This document shows, piece after piece, positions 57,685-64,000 of a stretch of 64,000 bases of DNA. Below the pieces are notes generated by a model. That model made no database searches. It was given only the letters and a program-made list of their open reading frames with translations, and had not been told where the DNA came from. The DNA comes from Welwitschia mirabilis (taxonomy: Eukaryota > Gnetophyta > Gnetopsida > Welwitschiales): assembly GCA_051453625.1 (NCBI GenBank), contig JBOZIK010000001.1, positions 173,281,870 through 173,345,869 of the forward strand. Reading direction: 5' to 3'. Positions within the stretch are counted from its first letter, which is position 1. Every line of letters starts with the position of its first letter. Position numbers and translations under genes: made by a program.

Positions 57685-57805
57685 AATTTGTGCTAGTTGC
57701 AATAATCAGATTGGCTGTGGATGGTTTTTGAGCTACATGGGTGCCTTATGGCATCCTGACTGTTTTTGCTATTATTCCTCTAATCAACACATTTGTGAAC
57801 ATGAG
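57685..57805 (+). pseudogene. LIM-domain exon fragment, DA1-like
   Basis: After a good acceptor (ATACTTGCAG|A) the plus strand encodes RICASCNNQIGCGWFLSYMG followed by ALWHPDCF, then YYSSNQHICEHE. This parallels the first half of the LIM domain of plant DA1/DAR proteins (RICAGC--EIGHGRFL-C-G--WHPECF-C-ACN-PI). C-x2-C and H-x2-C are kept, but the next two zinc-binding Cys positions are Tyr and Ser. No donor site follows, and the frame runs on into unrelated residues to 57979. The rest of DA1 (second LIM half, peptidase with its HEMMH motif) was not found. It is best read as one captured, decayed exon. Confidence 0.7.
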
Positions 57806-57984
57806 GGACATTCTTTATGCTTTCTTGGTAATCGAGTCTTTCTTGAACAATTTCCTTATTTACTTAATGAAGCAAGCAAGTCAGGTGTCAAATTTTTGAA
57901 AAGAGCCTCTTTGAAGAGGTTAGAAAACAATTCTATTACTCCACAGATCATGCCAGCAGATCCCTCCAGGATGACGTAGATTGT

Positions 57985-60860
57985 TTACAATAGCTTCTTT
58001 GTGCTTCCCAATTCCTCCTCAGTCTAGGACCTTTTCTATCAGTAACAGAAAGCCAACAACAAAGTGCAGATGATTAATCAACTTTGCTCTCATTATTTTA
58101 AACATATCCACTCATTTCTCTCGAACAATAATCTGTCATTCACCATTGGTTACTTGTCTTGACTGCCACATGTGTAACTCATCAATCATTTACTTTGGAT
58201 TTTCATTAGAAAGGCAAGGATAAAATAAGGTTAAAATTTTGGTGTCCAATACTTTGGTAATTCCGCGAACTCATACTCCAGAATGCTGCCAATGCATGCT
58301 CAAAGACCTCTTGTGTTCGAAGTATTCTCGTACGTAAAAGCTCTTGCTGAAGCCCTTTCTTCCTGATATGTTAGAAGTTTTACTTGTATTGCTACTACTT
58401 CAAAAGCAATTATAATGGTAGCTCTCATTTGCATGCAGCGGATTACACTTCCTTTCTTATTGGGATGCAATTCTCCCTCCTTTCCATATAAGACCCTTTT
58501 TTTGTTTTCTCAATTTCAGGAGGGTTAGGTTCTTTCCTTTTCATGCATGTACATGATAGAGAACTTGTTGGAATCATTTACACTGTTGTCATCTCCTAAT
58601 TGTCCAGTATCTGTGTAGTTATTTGGTAGCACAGCTTCACAGAAGCCTTTAATCCCTAGATTAAAAGAGATAATGTAACTAAAGATGCAGGCAGTCAATC
58701 TTTCTTACTGTGCTTAATAAAGAAAGCCTTCACCAGTGAATTCACTAAAATCATCATCATCTTTTATATATGGAATAGACAGATACCATTTAACCATGGT
58801 CATTCATTTTGCTTGGGAAGAATGCTCTGTTTATTTCCCACACGGTTAGACTCCATTCTATCAAACATTTCTAAAAAGCTTAAAGTTTGACAAACTCTTT
58901 GATGATATATGGTTACATGAATAGTTCTTGTTGATACCATTATTAACTGAGAAACTCAGTAAGACAAGAAGTGTGTAGCACAGGCAGAGAATTAAAGAGA
59001 AAACATGGAGGCATCAAGAGCATCAGTAAGACAAGGCAATCATTTCATATTTTTTTTCTTTCTTGTTAATATTTTTTTTTTTTTTTTTTTTGGAAGGGCT
59101 ATGGTGAAATCATAATGAGAGGGAGCTCTTCTTAAAATGGAAATATGATATTTAGATTGTGATTATTGCAAGAAATTTGAACAGTACATGGACATATCAT
59201 TTTTTTCGGTTACTCCATTATCTCCCTTCCCTTACATTTCTTATCATAAGTGCATCTTTGAAAATATCATATGTTTTATTAGCTCCAATTTCTTGGAGTA
59301 AGAATCATTTGAATAAGTTTTATAGGATCTTGTGTGACCTCAGTTTCTTAGTGTAGTAAACTTCTGTCTCCTTAGTTTCTGCAAGTTAGCTCTCCTCAGC
59401 ATAGCAGGATCAAATCTGACCCTTAAGGCTTTTCTTCCACAAAATCCAAGATTCCTATACGTAATCTTGTTTATGCAACTTAGGTCTCTCAGCATAGCAG
59501 AATCAAATCTACCCTTATTTCGCAATAGCTATATGAGTCCTTCCAAACTGTCTCCTATGGTAAGAGGAGAAGCTTTGGAATGTCCATGAAGAATAGCTTC
59601 CTCCTATGAACCTACAACAGATTCTGTTTTTCTCAAATCCTTCAAATTACAATCCAGCTTAATATCCCAAAACTTTAGCCACTACCTCCTGTGTCTCACA
59701 TATACTTCAGTTAATTCCTCCTGGCATGAGTATTATGCCTCCTAAAACATGTAGCTCTTCATATAGCTTCTTAAGACAAATGCACATTTGAGCATGGTGT
59801 CAAACCTATAAAGGATAGAAGATGCAAGAACTGACATGGCCACCGGCCGAGAATTCCTTAGCTTTTCCACTTAAAAATAATAAGTAGAACTTTCAAAATT
59901 AATGGTGACCTGAATTCTATTAGATTTGAATAAAATCAATGATGAAAAACCACATTTCAATAATAGATTAAGATGACCAAGGGCATTCCTGCCTCCTTGA
60001 GAATAGCACTGATGACTTTGAGCTCGATTGAGGCAAATCAGCTGTTATTATCAACCACTTATCATATTAATATAGCCCCAGCAAAGCTGACACCAGCAAG
60101 GACTACACTGTCATGCCTTACATCATGTTTTTCAAGGTTGCTTATAGCAAGAAATGGCTGTGCTAGAGAAATCCATGAAACTTTCTATAGCTGGTCTTGA
60201 TGTCATACATCATACCTACAACTCAATGGATGCATCATCCCTGGACTTAATTGAGATCATTGCCATGTAGTAAAAGAAAAAATAATTCCATTTGCATCAA
60301 TAATAAATTGAGATCCATCACCAATTCTGTGCATTTTACAGCCCTCTCCAATGATAGATACAACCACTCTATAGATTCCATAGCCATCCTCTGATGCATT
60401 TCCTAACTAATTTAGAAGCCACAATCTGAGGTTTCACTAGTGCTGCACATAATGATTTTTAGATCTTATCAAGGGTTTGTTTCTCATTTATTAGTACTAA
60501 AATTCATTATAAAAGCAATGAAATGAAATGAAGAGACTCAGAAGATTGCTGTCAGGGTATCAATCACAAAAAGATGGCTATTTGAGATTAATCATGTGCA
60601 ATATTTTTAATCAAAGATGGATGGATAGACAAACCAGGTCTCTACATCGCTTTCTAAATTCCTTACATTATGTATCTAGTAAAGTTATTGCTATTTATAA
60701 GATGCTAAGACGTGCACAGGAAACTTGCACAAACCCTGCATCTGAAACTCATTTGTCATTGCCACAAAATTCATGTCTTCATCTCCCTTTTGACTAATAT
60801 TTTTCACTGGCATTATAAGTAGCCCTTTGTGTGCACATGCAATGTGCATTTGTATTCCCT
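57985..60860. other. CACTA interior, right-central part
   Basis: No gene is recognised. A 45-bp direct repeat occurs at 59381-59425 and 59474-59517 (shared CTCAGCATAGCAGGATC-like word). On the minus strand these read RFDSAMLRDL and RFDPAMLRRA in a 61-codon frame. A poly-T run lies at about 59069-59091. A minus-strand stretch at 60.0-60.4 kb reads in protein-like pieces (for example LEKHDVRHDSVVLAGVSFAG) but I cannot name it. Confidence 0.35.
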
Positions 60861-60864
60861 CAAA

Positions 60865-60890
60865 CACTACAAGATATCTAGGCTTTTACC
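60865..60890 (+). repeat. Additional CACTA left-type terminus
   Basis: CACTACAAGATATCTAGGC and the following CTTTTA match the left end at 54025 except for one base, in the same orientation. No subterminal repeats follow. It is either the end of a second, nested CACTA sharing the right end at 62980, or a rearranged copy of the terminus. Confidence 0.7.
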
Positions 60891-62730
60891 AAGTGGAAAT
60901 GAAATCTTAGTATGATGTTGAACTCTATCAAGTTTTACCCAGTGAGAACTTCTAGTTTTTTTTTTTTTGTTTTCAAATTTTTTTACTTTTCAATGCTGTT
61001 TGTTAGATCTCAGATCTGAAGACTAGTGGTTCATTTATTCATTTTCTCTTGATTGATCCTATGAAGATATGAAAGCTAAGCATGATTCCCATGGTTTGTG
61101 TTATGGAATGGATTCTTCATAACAAGAGCTACACTAGAGAGGTAAAAATAGCTATTGTGTTTGTGGTTATTGATGTTGATGTTTGCACAGTTACTGATGT
61201 AAAGGTTAATCTTAAAGGATTCCTTTATGCAGATGTACTGTATTCTGCATTTTTTGTAGCAAATTGTAAGTTGAAAATTCATTTTAATGCAATTCTGGAT
61301 GCTAGATGTGGTTTTTTCTTCCCTTATCCATTAAGATGCTTTTCATCTTAAGCAGTTGTTGATTTTCTTCATTTTACCCTTAAGTTGTTTATACAAAACA
61401 AGATCTTTATATGAATTTTTTAGTTATTAATAATTTTGGTCAATATTTTAACCTTTTCATATGTTTTGAACCTTATATAACTTTTATAGATTTAGCTAAG
61501 GGTAATCACCATCCTAACTCTATTTCATCTATATGAAATTGAGCTATTCTCTTGATTCATCAAACACATGTATTTATAAATGATTGAACATTATCTTTGC
61601 TGTATCCTTTCTCTATACAAGGTTGAATATTCACCGGAATTTGATAGATTTAAGTAGTGGTGATTACCTTCCTATTGCTGTGTTATCTGCATGGTGTCTA
61701 ACCTTTACAGATATAGAACAACCAGTCTTTGGTCTAAAATGGTGAAGTCTTCAAGTAAATTATGACATGCTTAAATAAATTGCTTAAGCTCTAATTCCTG
61801 TGACGCCTTAGTCTTTGGATGAATTATTCCTCTTGGTCAGGTTGAGGGGTACTAGTAGACCCACCATGTTGGCATTTCTTGCTTTGGTTTATGTGGGACT
61901 AGAATTCATACAATATTTTAAAATGTCAAGCAACATGATTTTGTTCCTGTTGGTGACCAAGTCCTCTACATTTTATTTCAAGAATCTCATGGGATAATTG
62001 TGAGGTTTAAAGACTCATTCTTGAGGAATCCTTTGGTAAATAGAGGTTTTTCTTAACCATTAGAGTGAGATCCTTAGTAACTGATCTCTGTATAACAGCT
62101 AGAGTCATAGGTAATTATTCTCTAAATAAGCCTTTCTCTTTCAGTGGTGTTGTGGGAATAGGTCCTCTTCCTAATGTCCTTCATCACTTCTTTATTATAA
62201 TGTGTTTCCTTTCTGATCTATTCTTTTCTTAAAGAAGTGCCTGTGATTGGGCTAATAACCTTGCTTTTAACTCAAGCTCAGTACTATTGTTTAACATAGC
62301 TTTGCCATGCTAAGCTTTAAGAACTTTTCTTTCTAAAACTAGGTCCTCTTCTTGTAAGAGAAAGATGTATGTCTTCCAATGCCCTCTTTTCATTTGTTAC
62401 CATTGGTATAACTTCTTCACTTCATGGTGTCATCTAGGTTTGCTTTTGCTTGGCATAATTTCTACTATGGATCCTAAATTGATGTCGAAGCATTCCCACA
62501 ATGACATGTGGGTGGATTATGGGTAAAGTGCTTGTACAAGGGCTTGATTTGTTTCATAGAGCTACTTTTTCATAGCAAAAACATGTGTTAGTCATTTAGA
62601 CTTACAAATGCTTAAAGTAGTTTCAGTAGGATGATGGGTGATGTATTAAAAGAATTTCTTTTCCAAATTATCTTGTTTTGGTATTTTAGAATATGAGTAG
62701 AATTGAAACTGGAGTTTAACTCCTGCTATT
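60890..62730. other. CACTA interior, right part, unrecognised
   Basis: An open plus-strand frame at 61082-61351 (89 codons) has no motif I can assign. The remainder is A+T-rich with scattered protein-like pieces (for example near 61.65 kb). Confidence 0.3.
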
Positions 62731-62734
62731 TGTT

Positions 62735-62980
62735 TTTTCCCCATGAGAAAGGCTTTTAAGGTTTTTATTTGGTAAAAAATTCTTCAAAATCCTTTTGAAG
62801 CATTTGTTGTAAAAACCTCTTAAAAGGTCTTTTAAGGCATTTTAATAAAAACGCTTTAGAAATGCCTTAAAAGCGTCTAGGCTTTTAAGGTTATGTTTTT
62901 TAAAGCATTTTGTGAAGAAACATCTTAAAGGCTTTTAAGGTGTTTCTTAAGGACTTAAAAGCCTATATTTCTTGTAGTTG
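62735..62980 (-). repeat. CACTA right terminus and subterminal repeats
   Basis: Read on the minus strand it begins CAACTACAAGAAATATAGGC and has ACCTTAAAAGCC, AACCTTAAAAGCC, TGCCTTAAAAG and similar words. It mirrors the left end. Confidence 0.8.
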
Positions 62981-63154
62981 GTATTGATTTTTTATTGTTT
63001 CCTCTAGCTCTCAAGTAGCTTCATCAAGACTATGATTACTTCACTTTATCTTCACTTAATGGATCTTCCTGTTTTGTAAATAAATAGTTTATTGGTCCAA
63101 CACTACTTCCGGTTTCTCTATAATTGAACAAGCTAGTTCCACCTAAATATGAGA

Positions 63155-64000
63155 TCAATTTAACACATGAAAAGGGTCTGTAATATATGTTCTTAGCATA
63201 CTTATAGGGAAAATATCATGCATGTGCAATAATTGAGGGAGTAGAGTAAGCTTATATGTAACAAGTCTAACTCCTTCTAATATTTTAAATGATCTAATNN
63301 NNNNNNNNCTCTTAGCTCTTCTTATTATTGATTTCATTGGTGAAACTTTGAGAAATACATGATCAACTATTTTGAACTCAAGATCTCTTCTTCGATAGTC
63401 TACATACATCTTTTATCTATTTGCTACTTCTTTAAGTCTATTTTTAATGATCCTTATTTTATTTTTTATTTCTTATAATATTTTCAGTCCTATCATCAAT
63501 CTTTCTTTAAGTTTATTCATGAAATAGGTTCTTTATACTTTCTACCATAAAAGGCTTTAAATGAAGCCATTTGAATTGAATTTTGATAATTGTAATTATA
63601 TGCAAATTCTATTAATGGTAGATACTTCCTAACTCTTAGGATTATCTAGAATACATGCTCCAAGAAGATCTTTTAAAATTTAATTAATTCGTTTTGCCTA
63701 CCCATTTGTATAAGGGTGAAATGTAATTGTCATACTTAACTTGGTTACTAAACCCATTTGTAAGTCTTGCCAAAACTCAGAAGTAAATTTTGAATCTCTA
63801 TCAGAGATAATTACTAAAGATGCACTATATAATCAAATAATATTTTGAATATATACTCTAGCTATATCCTTGGCATCATAAGTAGATTTCACTAGAATGA
63901 AATGTGCTAACTTAGTTGTTCTATCAATTATTACCATAATATAATGATCATCTTTTAGAGTTTTTGGAAGTCCCACAATAAACTCCATGTAAATCACATC
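63155..64000 (-). pseudogene. Ty3/gypsy integrase, C-terminal part, running off the window
   Basis: From the window edge the minus strand reads YMEFIVGLPK (family MDFI-GLPK; catalytic Asp appears as Glu), then IIDRTTKLAHFI and ISDRDSKFTSEFW (second catalytic Asp kept). HPYTNG follows, where the family has HPQTDGQSER and the third catalytic Glu is not preserved. The C-terminal part has DYRRRDLEFKIVDHVFLKVSP and MHDIFPISMLRTYI (family GDHVFLKVSP, HNVFHVSMLRKYV), ending at a stop at 63155. Several stops and a 10-N gap interrupt it. Integrase inserts the element's cDNA into the host genome; this copy is inactive. No chromodomain follows. Confidence 0.85.
63299..63308. other. Assembly gap (10 N)
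   Basis: Ten N inside the integrase fragment. The protein similarity resumes in the same frame after it, but about a dozen residues fewer than expected are present. Confidence 0.85.

Larger units (their letters stand above)
54025..62980. mobile_element. CACTA-type DNA transposon carrying host gene fragments
   Basis: The left end reads CACTACAAGATATCTAGTC. The right end, read inward on the minus strand, is CAACTACAAGAAATATAGGC, one inserted base away from the plant CACTA terminus CACTACAAGAAA. Each end is followed by about 250-300 bp packed with CCTTAAAAG/CTTTTAAGG words in both orientations, the subterminal repeats where CACTA transposase binds. The 8.96-kb interior shows no TNP2-type transposase to me. 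It holds a U-box/armadillo pseudogene (minus) and a LIM exon (plus), so it looks like a non-autonomous, gene-capturing CACTA. A matching 3-bp target duplication was not found (GAT left; right flank GTA or GGT), so paired ends are likely but unproven. Confidence 0.65.

Noticed and set aside
61082-61351. 89-codon ORF considered as ACT-domain or gag-pre-integrase-like
   Set aside because: Only loose resemblance (VTDV, YADVLYS). Too weak to assign a family.
1-64000. CRISPR arrays, rRNA, operons or bacterial-type features
   Set aside because: The sequence is plant nuclear in character. The direct repeats found are transposon or minisatellite repeats without CRISPR spacing or cas genes.

Overview
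The window reads as nuclear DNA of a seed plant. It is strongly A+T-rich, holds a single recognisable host gene with plant-type introns (about 7.3-14.4 kb), and is otherwise packed with old, mutation-riddled plant transposable elements of several orders. The gene density (one gene in 64 kb), a 4-kb first intron and deeply decayed nested elements suit a large, slowly purging genome such as a gymnosperm, but that is inference; the species cannot be fixed from the sequence.

Layout. 1-7.3 kb: A+T-rich repeat-like DNA with one unrecognised degenerate ORF (about 2.8-4.6 kb) split by a gap. 7.3-14.4 kb: a six-exon gene for a JASON-like protein (679 codons by my exon joining, all splice phases consistent). 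It has an upstream ORF, MSA-like promoter motifs, and a first intron holding tandem repeats and a miniature LTR retroelement. 15-25 kb: three copies of a SINE-like repeat, a 3.8-kb LTR element with a perfect CATAG target duplication (16.4-20.3 kb), and unassigned A+T-rich DNA.

25.7-41.5 kb: a plus-strand LINE lies beside a three-level nest. A minus-strand LINE is split in its reverse-transcriptase region by a plus-strand LTR element (29,872-40,466). That element carries a two-level tandem repeat and is itself split by a 7.2-kb minus-strand Ty1/copia element (31,241-38,440, perfect AGGTG duplication) that keeps gag and an env-like ORF but has lost most of pol.

43.9-50.3 kb: a decayed minus-strand Ty3/gypsy element with Asp-tRNA-type primer site, gag and protease. 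54.0-63.0 kb: a CACTA-type DNA transposon with characteristic ends and subterminal repeats. In place of a recognisable transposase it holds remains of host genes: a U-box/armadillo E3 ligase pseudogene and one LIM-domain exon of DA1-like type. 63.2-64.0 kb: a minus-strand Ty3/gypsy integrase fragment running off the window.

Three N gaps are flanked on both sides by the same 20-36 bases, so they are unmerged contig overlaps rather than missing sequence. The only gene likely to be functional is the JASON-like one; in Arabidopsis JASON is needed for spindle arrangement in male meiosis II and so for haploid pollen. The points most worth following are its regulatory layout (upstream ORF, two MSA-like sites, NAGNAG acceptor) and the gene-fragment-carrying CACTA element.
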